Shown in pieces: positions 35,585 to 45,129 of a stretch of 64,000 nucleotides of DNA (position 1 is its first letter; every line of letters starts with the position of its first letter). Source of the DNA: Mycolicibacterium boenickei. Lineage in GTDB: Bacteria; Actinomycetota; Actinomycetes; Mycobacteriales; Mycobacteriaceae. Location: the NCBI RefSeq assembly GCF_010731295.1, contig NZ_AP022579.1:2356001-2420000 (forward strand), read 5' to 3'. The notes beneath the pieces are model-generated. The model was not told the DNA's origin. It searched no databases and worked only from the letters and a program-made list of their open reading frames with translations. The position numbers and the translations under genes are program-made.

Positions 35585-36898
35585 CTAGAGCTTTTCGATG
35601 TCGGGCAGCGCCCAGGTCTTGTCGAACAGTGCGGGCTTGGGGCCGTAGAGCCGGAACAGCACCTCGAACTCGCCGGCCGGGCTCGTCGGGATCCAGTTGG
35701 GCGCCTTGTCCTTCGGTGCGGACGGGCCGAAGTAGACGTCGACGGAGCCGTCGGGATTCGTCTCGAGATCGGGCCGGTGTGAGGACCGGCTGCCGTACGG
35801 CAGGTCGCGGATCAGCGCGTGGGTGGCGCGGTCGTACACGGTTGCCGACCAGTACAGCGACACGGGCGGGTCGGCGGGCACGCGTAGCCGATAGGTGGCG
35901 GCACCGTCGAATGGCCTGCCGTCGGTGTCGGCGATCGCCATCACGTAGAACTGACCTTGCCCGAGGTGTTTGGCGCTGAAGTAGATGAACGAGTAGAGGA
36001 TTCCGCGCTCGTCGACGGGGTAGCCGGCGGGATCGGCGAATCCGGTCTGCATGCCCTGCACCACCTCCGGGGTGGCGGGCACGGCCCAGTGGGTCCCGTC
36101 GAAGTACGGCGAGGCGAAGAACCGCGGGTAGTTGGTGTCGAGCCAGTCGTGCGCTTCGGCGGCTGCGGCCTCGAGCTCTGACTTCAACTCGGAGCTGGGT
36201 TCGAACAGCTTGCCGTGTTCGATGCCGATCGAGGCAAGTATCGAGATCATCACCCGGTCCCGCTGCAGCCACGGCTCGCGTTGCACGAACTGATCGAGCA
36301 GTTCGAAGAAGCGGATGTCGTAGGGAATCGTGCTGTCGTACACCGAATCCACGGCGTCGATGAAGCTGGTGGTCTCGGGCCCGGAGAGGGGGTAGACCTT
36401 GATCCGCGTGCCGTATTCGGCTGCCGCGGCGACATCGGCGTCCGAGCTGGACGCGATGTTGGACCGAAGCGCGCCGAACCCGGTGTACGTCGCCGACGGC
36501 AGCGGGATGTACCCGTCGGGAACCTCGCCGTCGAACCCGGGCGGCAGGATCAGGTACCTGCCGCCCGCGCCCTTGTCGACCCCTGCGGGGCCGACGTCTT
36601 CGAGAGCTTCCTGCCAGCCGTTGTCCACCGACCCGGTGATCGAACCGCCTTCTGCAGCCGGGATTTCCAGCACAACCGGACCGTCTTCGGTGTTGTAGAA
36701 CGGGAAGAAGTAGAGCGTGTCCGGATTGGGCGTGAGGGTCTGGTTCTTCCAGTCCGGCAGCTTCGACCAGAACACCACCTGGTTGTCGCCCGCCCCGACT
36801 GCGGCCGCGGCCTGACGCAACAGCTCGAAGTTGACGGCGGGCATACCCCAGATCACGGCCTGGACGGCACGGGAACGTACCAACGGGTCCATGCCCAC
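35585..36898 (-). CDS. DUF1254/DUF1214 domain protein
   Basis: The 437-residue protein has an N-terminal DUF1254 region (VQAVIWGMPAVNFELLRQ, SKLPDWKNQTLTPNPDTLYFFPFYNT) and a C-terminal DUF1214 region (YRLRVPADPPVSLYWSATVYDRATHALIRDLPYGSRSSHRPDLETNPDGSVDVYFGP, ending WALPDIEKL). The family is widespread and uncharacterised. GTG 36898 or ATG 36892 could be the start; neither has a clear ribosome binding site. Many relatives carry an export signal, which this copy lacks, so it may be cytoplasmic. It sits 12 nt after the epoxide hydrolase gene. Confidence 0.85.
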   Translation of the reverse strand: MGMDPLVRSRAVQAVIWGMPAVNFELLRQAAAAVGAGDNQVVFWSKLPDWKNQTLTPNPDTLYFFPFYNTEDGPVVLEIPAAEGGSITGSVDNGWQEALEDVGPAGVDKGAGGRYLILPPGFDGEVPDGYIPLPSATYTGFGALRSNIASSSDADVAAAAEYGTRIKVYPLSGPETTSFIDAVDSVYDSTIPYDIRFFELLDQFVQREPWLQRDRVMISILASIGIEHGKLFEPSSELKSELEAAAAEAHDWLDTNYPRFFASPYFDGTHWAVPATPEVVQGMQTGFADPAGYPVDERGILYSFIYFSAKHLGQGQFYVMAIADTDGRPFDGAATYRLRVPADPPVSLYWSATVYDRATHALIRDLPYGSRSSHRPDLETNPDGSVDVYFGPSAPKDKAPNWIPTSPAGEFEVLFRLYGPKPALFDKTWALPDIEKL

Positions 36899-36910
36899 GA
36901 CGCTAATACC

Positions 36911-38029
36911 TCACCGCACGGTGTTGAAGAACGTCGTCACATCTTCGACGAACAGCTCCGGTTGCTCGAACGCCGCGAAGTGACCCCCGCGCGGCATCGT
37001 CGTGTAGTGGGTGACGTTGTAGCCGGTCTCGCACCAGTTGCGCGGGGCGCGCAGGATCTCCAGCGGGAAGGATGCGATCCCGGTGGGCAGGCTGACGTAT
37101 TCGCCGCCGCCCCAGGTGTTGTGGCTCTCCCAGTACAGCCGGGCCGACGAGGCCGCCGACGCGGTGAGCCAGTAGAGCATGACGTTGTCGAGCATCTCGT
37201 CTTTGGACACCACGTTCTCGGGATCTCCGTCGCAGTCCATCCATGACCAGAACTTCTCCACGATCCACGCCAGTTGGCCGACAGGAGAGTCCACCAGGCC
37301 GTACCCGACGGTCTGCGGGCGGGTGGACTGCTGCTTCATGTAGCCCGAATCCCATTTGCGGTAGTAGTCGATCCGGGCCAGGGCCTTCTGCAGGTCCTCG
37401 GTCATCTCGCCGATGCCGTCGGCCGGAGGTTGGGCGATCGGCATGTTCACGTGGATGCCCACGCACGAACCGACGTTGCGGCCGATCTGCGTCGTCACCG
37501 CGGCGCCCCAGTCTCCGCCCTGCGCGCCGTAGCGCTCGTAGCCCAGGCGGGTCATCAAGGTTTCCCAGGCCTGCGCGATCTTCTCGATTCCCCAGCCCGC
37601 GGTGGTCGGCTTGCCGGAGAACCCGTAGCCGGGCAGCGACGGGCAGACCACGTCGAATCCGGCCTCGGTCAGCGGCTCGATCACCTTGTGGAATTCGACG
37701 ATGGACCCGGGCCAGCCGTGGGTGATCAGCAGCGGGAAGGCATCTTCACGTCCGGACCGCTGATGGATGAAATGGATGTCCAGACCGTCGATCTCGGTGG
37801 TGAAGTGGTCGAACCGGTTGAGTGCGGCCTCACGGGCACGCCAGTCGTACCCGTCGGCCCAGTACGCCGCCAGCTCCTTGGTGTAGTCCAGCGGGATGCC
37901 CTGGGTCCAGTCCTCGACACATTCCGCCTCGGGCCATCGGGTCCGGTTCAGCCGGGCCTTGAGGTCGTCGAGATCGGCGTCGGGAATGGCGATGTGGAAT
38001 GGGTTGATCGATTGGGCGCTCGGGGTCAT
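36911..38029 (-). CDS. epoxide hydrolase (EHN-domain alpha/beta hydrolase)
   Basis: The 372-residue hydrolase has the N-terminal EHN lid domain (NPFHIAIPDADLDDLKARLNRTRWPE) and an alpha/beta fold with oxyanion motif THGWPGS, nucleophile Asp in AQGGDWGAAV and catalytic His in PRGGHFAAFEQPE. It should open epoxides to diols through an alkyl-enzyme ester. ATG 38029 is chosen over the upstream ATG at 38038 because AGGA is well spaced. It heads an operon with the DUF1254 and YtkA-like genes and faces a small putative DNA-binding protein across an 82-nt AT-rich region. Confidence 0.92.
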   Translation of the reverse strand: MTPSAQSINPFHIAIPDADLDDLKARLNRTRWPEAECVEDWTQGIPLDYTKELAAYWADGYDWRAREAALNRFDHFTTEIDGLDIHFIHQRSGREDAFPLLITHGWPGSIVEFHKVIEPLTEAGFDVVCPSLPGYGFSGKPTTAGWGIEKIAQAWETLMTRLGYERYGAQGGDWGAAVTTQIGRNVGSCVGIHVNMPIAQPPADGIGEMTEDLQKALARIDYYRKWDSGYMKQQSTRPQTVGYGLVDSPVGQLAWIVEKFWSWMDCDGDPENVVSKDEMLDNVMLYWLTASAASSARLYWESHNTWGGGEYVSLPTGIASFPLEILRAPRNWCETGYNVTHYTTMPRGGHFAAFEQPELFVEDVTTFFNTVR

Positions 38030-38059
38030 ACAGCCCATCCTGTCGTGCCGGCGCGATGA

Positions 38060-38105
38060 ACGATATCAATATTGTGTTGACAACAAAATGTTTAAAAGCC
38101 ATTCT
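38060..38105. promoter_or_regulatory. divergent promoters with a TGTTGACAACA palindrome
   Basis: TTGACA (38077-38082), a 17-nt spacer and CATTCT (38100-38105) make a near-consensus plus-strand promoter whose start falls on the ATG at 38112, so that mRNA should be leaderless. TATCGT (38065-38060) is a -10 candidate for the minus-strand epoxide hydrolase operon. The 11-bp perfect palindrome TGTTGACAACA (38075-38085) lies between them and overlaps the plus-strand -35. Confidence 0.55.
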
Positions 38106-38111
38106 TGGGGC

Positions 38112-38522
38112 ATGTCGAACGAATCGCTGCAGCCGCCCAACCCCAGCCGCGAGCGGGCTGAGCGCGAGTACGCCGGGCTGTTCCGCATCGCGGAGCGTCA
38201 CGCCGACACCGCTGAGAAGCGAGCCCGAAGTGTCAACGCGCACATGGCAGAACCGCACGAGGCCGTCCGGATCGTGGCGGCGCTGGCCGGGGGCACGTTC
38301 AGCCCGGAACCGGGCGAGCCGGACATCGATGAGGACGACCTGATGGCCGCGCTCACGCTGATGCCGAAAGTTCGTCTCGACCTAGACGAACTCGAAGCCC
38401 TTCTGCTGCTGGTCGCACATCAACGCGGATTCACCTGGCAGCGCATCGCATACGGCCTGGGCCTCGGCAGCGCGCAGGCCGCCCGGCAGCGCTATGAACG
38501 CCTGGTGCGCCGCGCCGGCTGA
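38112..38522 (+). CDS. small putative DNA-binding protein
   Basis: The 136-residue protein has a charged helical N-terminus (SRERAEREYAGLFRIAERHADTAEKRARSVNAHM), a central acidic loop and a C-terminal segment GFTWQRIAYGLGLGSAQAARQRYERLVRR. The last looks like a helix-turn-helix of the kind found in sigma region 4 and related proteins. I do not recognise the family. It diverges from the epoxide hydrolase operon, and a palindrome covers its own promoter, so an autoregulated local regulator is a reasonable inference. The predicted promoter makes it leaderless. Confidence 0.65.
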   Translation: MSNESLQPPNPSRERAEREYAGLFRIAERHADTAEKRARSVNAHMAEPHEAVRIVAALAGGTFSPEPGEPDIDEDDLMAALTLMPKVRLDLDELEALLLLVAHQRGFTWQRIAYGLGLGSAQAARQRYERLVRRAG

Positions 38523-38531
38523 CGTCCCCGG

Positions 38532-39371
38532 CTAGGGGATCTGGCGCAGGCGCCGGGCCTTCGAGACCGCCTCGTGGCGGTTGCGGGCCCCGAGCTTGGC
38601 CGCCGCGCTGCGCAGGTAGCTCTTCACCGTTTCCGGCTTGAGTGAAAGGCGCTGGGCCGCTTCGGCATTGGTGCAGCCCAGGGCGACCTGTGCCAGCACG
38701 TCGACCTCGCGGGCGGTCAGCGGCGCGCTGGCCGGCGGGTCGCCGCGCAGGGCGACGGCCAGCCGGTCGGCGAGGTCACGCAACGGCCCGGCGAGGTCCG
38801 GGGTGTCGGCGGCCAGCCGACGCAGGTCGGCGTGTACTTCACGGATCTGTTCGGCATCCGCCGGCTGATCGGCGAAGTTGGTCAGCGCGGCCTCGCGCAT
38901 CCGCAGACGCCGGTCCACCTCGTCGCGGACCCGCAGCTCCTCGCTCAACCGTTGTGCCGAGGCCACCATCGCGGCGGCGGTCCGTCCGCCGATCGGGGCG
39001 CTGGTGCGGTGCGCCCCGTACAGCACGGCCCGCGCCGTGCCGTCGACGACCACCGGCACCGCGAGGATCGAGCGGATGCCCTCGGACAGCACGGGCTCGT
39101 CGTAGTCGTGGGTGATGGTCGAGGCGCGTCGGTAGTCGGGCACCGAGATGGGGCGGCGGGACACCACGCTGGCCCCGCCCAACCCGGCGCGGGGCAGCAC
39201 CGCGAGCCCGCGCATGGCACCGGTCCTGGTGCCGAAGAACTCGCTCAGCAGCAGGGTGTCCTCGTGCACCTGCCCACCGAAGGCCAGCGGCAGGCCGGTG
39301 TCGGTGGCCATCCGGCGCAGCTCGGCGCGGACTGCGTCGGCGTCACGCGGTCGGAGCAACGAGGAGCGCAT
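38532..39371 (-). CDS. GAF-LuxR type transcriptional regulator
   Basis: The 279-residue protein has an N-terminal GAF-like sensor (residues 15-140, including YDEPVLSEGIRSILAVPVVVDGTARAVLYGAHR) and a C-terminal LuxR helix-turn-helix (LTAREVDVLAQVALGCTNAEAAQRLSLKPETVKSYLRSAAAKLGARNRHEAV). It lacks a receiver domain, so it responds to a ligand rather than a kinase. It diverges from the acyl-CoA synthetase pair 59 nt away, its likely targets. Proteins of this layout often control aromatic or fatty acid catabolism. Confidence 0.88.
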   Translation of the reverse strand: MRSSLLRPRDADAVRAELRRMATDTGLPLAFGGQVHEDTLLLSEFFGTRTGAMRGLAVLPRAGLGGASVVSRRPISVPDYRRASTITHDYDEPVLSEGIRSILAVPVVVDGTARAVLYGAHRTSAPIGGRTAAAMVASAQRLSEELRVRDEVDRRLRMREAALTNFADQPADAEQIREVHADLRRLAADTPDLAGPLRDLADRLAVALRGDPPASAPLTAREVDVLAQVALGCTNAEAAQRLSLKPETVKSYLRSAAAKLGARNRHEAVSKARRLRQIP

Positions 39372-39430
39372 CGTCGGTACACACTTTCGGGGGTAGCGGG
39401 CGGGTCGGTGTGACGTAGAGCATAACTGTC

Positions 39431-41128
39431 ATGGATTGCGCCGCGAGCAACACAGACCGCTACCGCAGGGCCCGTGACCAGCTGGTTGCGGGCATCGGGG
39501 ACTACGCGTCGGCCGTCGAGGAGTTCTCCTGGCCGCAGATCAGCGGCACCTTCAACTGGGCTACCGACTGGTTCGACGCGATCGCCAGGGGCAACGACCG
39601 CACGGCGCTGTGGATCGTCGAGGAGGACGGTTCCGAACAGCGGGTGACCTTTGCCGAGATGGCCGACCGGTCCGACCGCGTCGCGGCCTGGCTGCAGGGG
39701 CTCGGCGTGGGCAAGGGGGACCGGGTCCTGTTGATGCTCGGCAATCAGGTCGAGTTGTGGGAGGCCATGCTGGCCATCGCCAAGCTGGGCGCGATCATCA
39801 TGCCGACGACCGGGGCGCTGGGGCCTGCGGACCTGTCCGATCGCATCGCGCGCGGCGGGGCTCGCTTCGTCATCGTCAACACGGCCGATGCGGTCAAGTT
39901 CGCCGAGGTGCCGGGTGACTACGTGCGCATCGCGGTCGGCCAGGCCCCGGCGGGCTGGCATCGCTACGCCGATGCCTACGAGGCGGCATCGCGTCGGTTC
40001 GAGGCGTGCACCACCGTGGACGACCCGATGCTGATCTACTTCACGTCCGGTACCACCAGCAAGCCGAAGCTGGTCGAGCACTCCCAGGTGAGCTACCCGG
40101 TCGGGCATCTGACGACGATGGCCTGGATCGGCGTCAAACCCGGCGACGTGCACCTGGCGATCAGCTCGCCGGGCTGGGCCAAGCATGCCTGGAGCTGTTT
40201 CTTCGCCCCGTGGATCGCCGAGGCGGCGATCTTCGTCTACAACTACGCGCGCTTCGACGCGGCCGCCCTGTTGGGCCAGTTGCGGCGGGCACGCGTCAAC
40301 ACCTTCTGCGCCCCGCCGACGGTGTGGCGGATGTTGATCCAGGCCGACCTGGGGGAGCGGCCCGAGGGGCTGCGGGAGATCCTGGGTGCCGGCGAACCGC
40401 TGAACCCCGACGTGATCGCCCAGGTGGAAAAGGCTTGGGGGCTGACGATTCGCGACGGGTTCGGCCAGACCGAGACCTCACTGCTGATCGGCAACACCCC
40501 GGGCCAGCCGGTGAAACCCGGCTCGATGGGCCGTCCGATGCCGGGCGTCCCGGTGGTGCTGGTGGATCCGATCACCTCGACGCCCGCCGACGAGGGGGAG
40601 ATCTGCCTGGACCTGGCGGCGCATCCGCGCAACTTGATGACCGGCTATCTCGGTGACCCGCAACGCAATGAGGCCGTGATGGCAGGCGGTTACTACCACA
40701 CCGGCGACGTCGCCTGCCGGGACGAGGACGGCTACATCACCTACATCGGCCGCACCGACGACGTGTTCAAGTCCAGCGATTACAAGGTGTCGCCGTTCGA
40801 GCTGGAAAGCGTGCTGATCGAGCATCCGGCCGTGGTCGAGGCCGCGGTGGTGCCGCAGCCCGACGACACCCGACTGTCGGTGCCCAAGGCGTACGTGGCG
40901 CTTGCCGAGGGCTGGGAAGCCAACGCGGACACCGCGAAAGACGTCATGGCCTACGCGCGTGACCATCTGGCGCCTTACCTCAAGGTGCGCCGGGTCGAGT
41001 TCTTCGACCTGCCAAAGACCATCTCGGGCAAGATCCGCCGGGTCGAGTTGCGTAAGCGTGAGGACGCGGCTCATGAAGCGGGCGAACCGATTTCCACCGA
41101 ATTCCGATACGAGGATCTACTGGGATGA
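39431..41128 (+). CDS. acyl-CoA synthetase, acetyl/medium-chain type
   Basis: The 565-residue adenylate-forming enzyme has the P-loop-like motif [16 protein letters not shown] (residues 202-217), GFGQTET near residue 347, [37 protein letters not shown] near residue 424 and the catalytic Lys in KTISGKIRR. The motif set is closest to the Acs/ACSM branch, so short or medium-chain carboxylates are likely substrates. It is divergent from the GAF-LuxR gene and its stop overlaps the next synthetase gene by 4 nt. Confidence 0.9.
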   Translation: MDCAASNTDRYRRARDQLVAGIGDYASAVEEFSWPQISGTFNWATDWFDAIARGNDRTALWIVEEDGSEQRVTFAEMADRSDRVAAWLQGLGVGKGDRVLLMLGNQVELWEAMLAIAKLGAIIMPTTGALGPADLSDRIARGGARFVIVNTADAVKFAEVPGDYVRIAVGQAPAGWHRYADAYEAASRRFEACTTVDDPMLIYFTSGTTSKPKLVEHSQVSYPVGHLTTMAWIGVKPGDVHLAISSPGWAKHAWSCFFAPWIAEAAIFVYNYARFDAAALLGQLRRARVNTFCAPPTVWRMLIQADLGERPEGLREILGAGEPLNPDVIAQVEKAWGLTIRDGFGQTETSLLIGNTPGQPVKPGSMGRPMPGVPVVLVDPITSTPADEGEICLDLAAHPRNLMTGYLGDPQRNEAVMAGGYYHTGDVACRDEDGYITYIGRTDDVFKSSDYKVSPFELESVLIEHPAVVEAAVVPQPDDTRLSVPKAYVALAEGWEANADTAKDVMAYARDHLAPYLKVRRVEFFDLPKTISGKIRRVELRKREDAAHEAGEPISTEFRYEDLLG

Positions 41129-42741
41129 AGTCGTACGATGCCGGACCCACGGACGTTCCGGTGCTCGAAGAGACCATCGGGGCGAACTTCGAGCGCATGG
41201 TGGCGGCCGCGCCGGACTCCGACGCGCTGGTCGAGGCGGAGACCGGGCGGCGCTGGACCTACGCCGCGCTGAACGACGACGTCGACGCGGTGGCACGAGG
41301 TCTCTTGGCCTTGGGAGTCGAGAAGGGCGACCGGGTCGGCATCTGGGCGCCCAACTGCGCCGAATGGGTGGTGCTGCAGCTCGCGACGGCCAAGATCGGC
41401 GCGATCCTGGTCAACATCAACCCCGCGTACCGCACCCACGAATTGGCCTATGTACTCAAGCAATCCGGCATCCGGACCCTGGTGTCGGCCACTGCGTTCA
41501 AGTCCTCGGACTACGTGACGATGGTGGCCGAGGTACAGGCGGAGTGTCCGGCACTGAAGGACATCATCTTCCTCGGCACTCTGGACTGGGATCGCCTGCA
41601 CACCGAGCAGGCCGACGAAGCACAACTGCGGGCGCGCGCAGGCGAGCTCTCCAACACCGACCCGATCAACATCCAGTACACCTCGGGGACAACAGGATTC
41701 CCCAAGGGTGCCACGCTCAGTCACCGCAACATCCTCAACAACGGGTTCTTCGTCGGCGGGCTGATCAATTTCGGCCGCGGCGACCGGGTGTGTATCCCGG
41801 TGCCGTTCTACCACTGCTTCGGCATGGTGATGGGCAACCTCGGGGCGCTGACCCACGGTGCGACCATCGTGATCCCTGCCCCCGGATTCGATCCCGGCAT
41901 CACGCTGGCCACCGTCGAATCCGAGAAGTGCACCGCGCTGTACGGGGTGCCGACGATGTTCATCGCCATGTTGGGGCATCCCGACTTCGCCCAATTCGAC
42001 CTGTCCTCACTGCGGACCGGGATCATGGCCGGCTCGGTGTGCCCGGTCGAGGTGATGAAGCGCGTGGTGGCCGACATGCACATGGCCGAGGTCGCGATCT
42101 GTTACGGCATGACCGAGACGTCGCCGGTGTCGTGTCAGACGCTCGTCGACGACGATCTGGAACGTCGTACCGCCACCATCGGGCGGGCCCATCCGCACAT
42201 CGAGGTCAAGATCGTCGACCCCGACACCGGAGCGACGGTCGAGCGCGGGCAACCCGGTGAATTCTGTACCCGCGGTTACTCGGTCATGCTCGGCTACTGG
42301 GACGAGCCTGCGAAGACTGCCGAGGCCATCGATGCCGAAGGCTGGATGCACACCGGGGACCTGGCGGTGATGCGGGAGGACGGCTACTGCACGGTGGTCG
42401 GCCGGATCAAGGACATGGTGATCCGCGGCGGGGAGAACGTCTATCCCCGCGAGATCGAGGAGTTCCTCTACACCCATCCCGACATCGACGATGCCCAGGT
42501 GATCGGTGTGCCCGACGCCAAGTACGGCGAGGAGGTCTGTGCCTGGGTCCGGATGAAACCGGGCCGTGCACCGCTGGACGCCGAGGCGCTACGGGCGTTT
42601 GCCTCCGGAAAGCTGGCCCACTACAAGATCCCGCGTTATGTCGTTGTCGTGGACGAGTTCCCGATGACGGTGACCGGCAAGATCCGCAAGGTCGACATGC
42701 GCGATGAGAGCGTCAAGCTGCTCGGACTCGGGCCCGAGTAG
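41125..42741 (+). CDS. fatty-acid-CoA ligase (FadD35-like)
   Basis: The 538-residue ligase has [18 protein letters not shown] (residues 191-208), [11 protein letters not shown] near residue 328, [40 protein letters not shown] near residue 411 and the C-terminal lysine in [12 protein letters not shown]. It activates fatty acids to acyl-CoA through acyl-AMP. By motif it resembles the FadD35 group of mycobacteria, a name given with caution. It is translationally coupled (ATGA) to the upstream synthetase, suggesting a joint catabolic role under the divergent LuxR regulator. Convergent with the asparaginase gene. Confidence 0.9.
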   Translation: MKSYDAGPTDVPVLEETIGANFERMVAAAPDSDALVEAETGRRWTYAALNDDVDAVARGLLALGVEKGDRVGIWAPNCAEWVVLQLATAKIGAILVNINPAYRTHELAYVLKQSGIRTLVSATAFKSSDYVTMVAEVQAECPALKDIIFLGTLDWDRLHTEQADEAQLRARAGELSNTDPINIQYTSGTTGFPKGATLSHRNILNNGFFVGGLINFGRGDRVCIPVPFYHCFGMVMGNLGALTHGATIVIPAPGFDPGITLATVESEKCTALYGVPTMFIAMLGHPDFAQFDLSSLRTGIMAGSVCPVEVMKRVVADMHMAEVAICYGMTETSPVSCQTLVDDDLERRTATIGRAHPHIEVKIVDPDTGATVERGQPGEFCTRGYSVMLGYWDEPAKTAEAIDAEGWMHTGDLAVMREDGYCTVVGRIKDMVIRGGENVYPREIEEFLYTHPDIDDAQVIGVPDAKYGEEVCAWVRMKPGRAPLDAEALRAFASGKLAHYKIPRYVVVVDEFPMTVTGKIRKVDMRDESVKLLGLGPE

Positions 42742-42755
42742 CTTGACGCAGCCGG

Positions 42756-43832
42756 TCAGCCCCAGCGCTTGATCACCTCCGCCACCGGCTGTTTGGCGGC
42801 CAGCGCCGCCATCATCAGCACCCGGGCCTGGCTCGGCCGGAGGTGGGGCACCATCACCGCGCCGGCCTTGACCATGTCGTCACCCGGACCGTATTCGGCG
42901 ATGACCTCTCCGTCCGGGACCCGGCTGGAGATGCCGAAGGCGACGCCGGCCGGCGCGTGCCGGCGCACCGCGTCGACCACACCTTCACCGGCGTTGCCGG
43001 ATCCCAGTGCCTCCACGACGATTCCGCGCGCGCCGGCCGCCACCGCGGCATCGATGGGCCCGGCGCCGTCGCCCGGGTAGGCCGCGACGACGTTGACCGG
43101 CGGGGCGCCGGCCGCCGGTACGTCAGCGATGAAGGGCCGCTGCGCGGGGTGGTCCAGCTTGAAGGTGTCCTCGGCGACCGATCCGATCGGCGCGGTGCCG
43201 CCGAACGCGTGGAGATCCTGGGTGTTCACCTTGTGCGTCCCCAAGGCCTGAAACACGTCACCGGCGAACGTGATCATCACGCCCTGGTCGCGGGCAGCCG
43301 GACTGGACGCCACGGTCAGCGCGTTCCGCAGATTGGTCGGCCCGTCGGCATCCGGGGCGTCGGAACTACGCTGTGCCCCGGTCAACACGATCGGTGCAGG
43401 CCCGTTGTAGGTGACGTCCAGCCACATCGCCGTGTCTTCCATGGTGTCGGTGCCGTGGGTGATGACGACACCGGAAGCGCCGTCGGCCACGGCCTTCTTG
43501 GCGGCCGTTCCGATCACATCCCAGTCGGCCGGGGTCAGCTGCGAGCTGTCCTTCTTCATGACATCCACGACCTGGACGTCCAGGCCTGCCGCCAGGTCCG
43601 CACCGCTGACGGTCGGGCGGCGCACGCCGTTGGCATCGGTGCTCGTCGCGATGGTCCCCCCGGTGGTGATCACCACGACGCGGCCGGCTGTCGATTCGCC
43701 CTTGGCGCCGTCCGGGGTTGTCGTCGCTTCAGGCGAAGTCGTGTTGGTCGAACACGCCGTGAGCGCGACCGTGAGCAGGAATGTGCCCATCGCCAGTCGC
43801 GACCAGGCGGGGCGGGCTGGGGAGTACGTCAT
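42756..43832 (-). CDS. lipoprotein L-asparaginase
   Basis: The 358-residue protein is a type II-like asparaginase: [12 protein letters not shown] (first catalytic Thr, residues about 53-64), [17 protein letters not shown] (second Thr-Asp pair, near residue 122), [19 protein letters not shown], and AYPGDGAG. The N-terminus [28 protein letters not shown] is a lipoprotein signal with lipobox LTAC, so the enzyme should be exported and anchored. It releases ammonia from asparagine, which in mycobacteria helps nitrogen supply and acid resistance. ATG 43832 is set by the signal peptide; the longer open frame is not supported. Confidence 0.92.
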   Translation of the reverse strand: MTYSPARPAWSRLAMGTFLLTVALTACSTNTTSPEATTTPDGAKGESTAGRVVVITTGGTIATSTDANGVRRPTVSGADLAAGLDVQVVDVMKKDSSQLTPADWDVIGTAAKKAVADGASGVVITHGTDTMEDTAMWLDVTYNGPAPIVLTGAQRSSDAPDADGPTNLRNALTVASSPAARDQGVMITFAGDVFQALGTHKVNTQDLHAFGGTAPIGSVAEDTFKLDHPAQRPFIADVPAAGAPPVNVVAAYPGDGAGPIDAAVAAGARGIVVEALGSGNAGEGVVDAVRRHAPAGVAFGISSRVPDGEVIAEYGPGDDMVKAGAVMVPHLRPSQARVLMMAALAAKQPVAEVIKRWG

Positions 43833-43979
43833 GGGGCAGACGCTACGGCGACAGGTGAAGACGCACGGGCGTTTTCCCGCTCCCCGTTCACGGTGCCGAG
43901 TGTCGCGTTGTTGTCGAAATCTGGCTGATTTCTCGCACACAAGCCGACGTTCGGCCGACATTGCTGCGAGGATTGGTTC

Positions 43980-44381
43980 ATGCCCACCGGTCGTATGCCC
44001 GCTGTCCTCGGACGGCGGGCATGCGCCGCGCTGGCTGCCTGCTCGGCGGCGTTGCACGCGGTCATGCTCGGCCATTCGGGCAATCTGTTCGCGGGTGCCG
44101 TGCTTGGCACGATGATCATCGGGTGCCTGTTCTGCGCACGTGACCTCTGGTCGCGCGGCACGCTGGGGGTCTGGTGCGCGGTGGCGCTGATGAACCTCGC
44201 GATGATCGCTCTGCACGCCCCGATGCCCGGGCACCACCACGGCGCCGGAGCCGGCCCGATGCCTGCCCAGCCGGCGCTCATGAGCGTCACGGTGTACCTG
44301 GCCCTGCTCGAAGTCGCCATCGCCGCGGCGGTGTTGACGGTCCGTACCCGGCACCGCTCGGTGATCAGCCCGTCGGTCTAG
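43980..44381 (+). CDS. small four-helix membrane protein with His-rich loop
   Basis: The 133-residue protein has four hydrophobic helices (around [64 protein letters not shown]). Its third loop is rich in His, Pro, Gly and Met, [17 protein letters not shown], which could bind metal. I do not recognise the family. It is divergent from the asparaginase gene across a 147-nt region holding GCCGA-CGT-TCGGC (43943-43955), a possible operator. Its end overlaps the convergent gene by 4 nt. Confidence 0.65.
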   Translation: MPTGRMPAVLGRRACAALAACSAALHAVMLGHSGNLFAGAVLGTMIIGCLFCARDLWSRGTLGVWCAVALMNLAMIALHAPMPGHHHGAGAGPMPAQPALMSVTVYLALLEVAIAAAVLTVRTRHRSVISPSV

Positions 44382-45070
44382 GCCTCCAGTTCTCCGAGGA
44401 TCTTGCGTTCAATACTGGCCCGCGTGGTACCCGGCAGCACGATGAGCCCGTCGAGCTCCTTCTGTGCCCGTGCATAGGCACCGCGCCGTTCATCCGGTGT
44501 CGCACCGTCATCGGAGGCGAGCCGCAGCAGTTGTTGTGCCCGGGCGATGCGTTCCTGGGCGGCTTCCGAGAAGTCGCTGCGCCGCCTGCGAATCGCCTCG
44601 GCCTCGGCGATGTCGAACGCCGTCACGTAGTCGTGTACCGCGTCGCGGTACTCGAGCTGCGCCGCGCGGTCACCGCGCAGATCCTCGGGACGCTCAGGTC
44701 GCAGCAGGTCCGCGCGGCCACGGGCCCGGTGGAATGCGATGGTCAGCGGATCGCGCATATCGGTCATCAGCGGGAAGTCGAGCAACTTGGCGATGTCGAT
44801 CTCGTAGTCGAGCCACCGGTCGTTGGTGTGGTCGTGCTGTGCGAGCACCTTGGCCAGTTCCCGCTGATATGCGGCGTCCGCCGATTTGGCCGCTCCGGCG
44901 GCGCGGGCGATCTCGACCTTCGTCTGCTGCTTGATGCGGTAACGCTCCAGCCGCCGTTGGGCCCGGCGCTCGTTGGCTGCGGCCACGGCCCGGATGCCGC
45001 CGCCGATCATTCCTCCCAGCGGGAAGATCAGCCACCAGAAGTTCCCTGCGAATTGCCACAGAGGTTCCAC
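44378..45070 (-). CDS. membrane-anchored helical protein of unknown function
   Basis: The 230-residue protein has one N-terminal helix ([23 protein letters not shown]) followed by a long charged, mostly helical cytoplasmic part with coiled-coil character ([44 protein letters not shown]). Similar proteins are common in mycobacteria but have no assigned role that I know. It is transcribed with the same orientation as mgtA, which ends 59 nt upstream behind a hairpin, so it probably has its own promoter or receives read-through. Confidence 0.75.
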   Translation of the reverse strand: MEPLWQFAGNFWWLIFPLGGMIGGGIRAVAAANERRAQRRLERYRIKQQTKVEIARAAGAAKSADAAYQRELAKVLAQHDHTNDRWLDYEIDIAKLLDFPLMTDMRDPLTIAFHRARGRADLLRPERPEDLRGDRAAQLEYRDAVHDYVTAFDIAEAEAIRRRRSDFSEAAQERIARAQQLLRLASDDGATPDERRGAYARAQKELDGLIVLPGTTRASIERKILGELEA

Positions 45071-45079
45071 AACTCCACA

Positions 45080-45120
45080 ATGCCATCGACCGCGACGACC
45101 CCCGCCGCGGTCGATGGCAT
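45080..45120 (-). terminator. hairpin terminator of mgtA
   Basis: ATGCCATCGACCGCG (45080-45094) and CGCGGTCGATGGCAT (45106-45120) form a 15-bp perfect stem with an 11-nt loop, 10 nt past the mgtA stop. The minus-strand sequence after it (TTGTGG) is only mildly T-rich, as in many mycobacterial terminators. Confidence 0.7.
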
Positions 45121-45129
45121 CTCAGCTGG

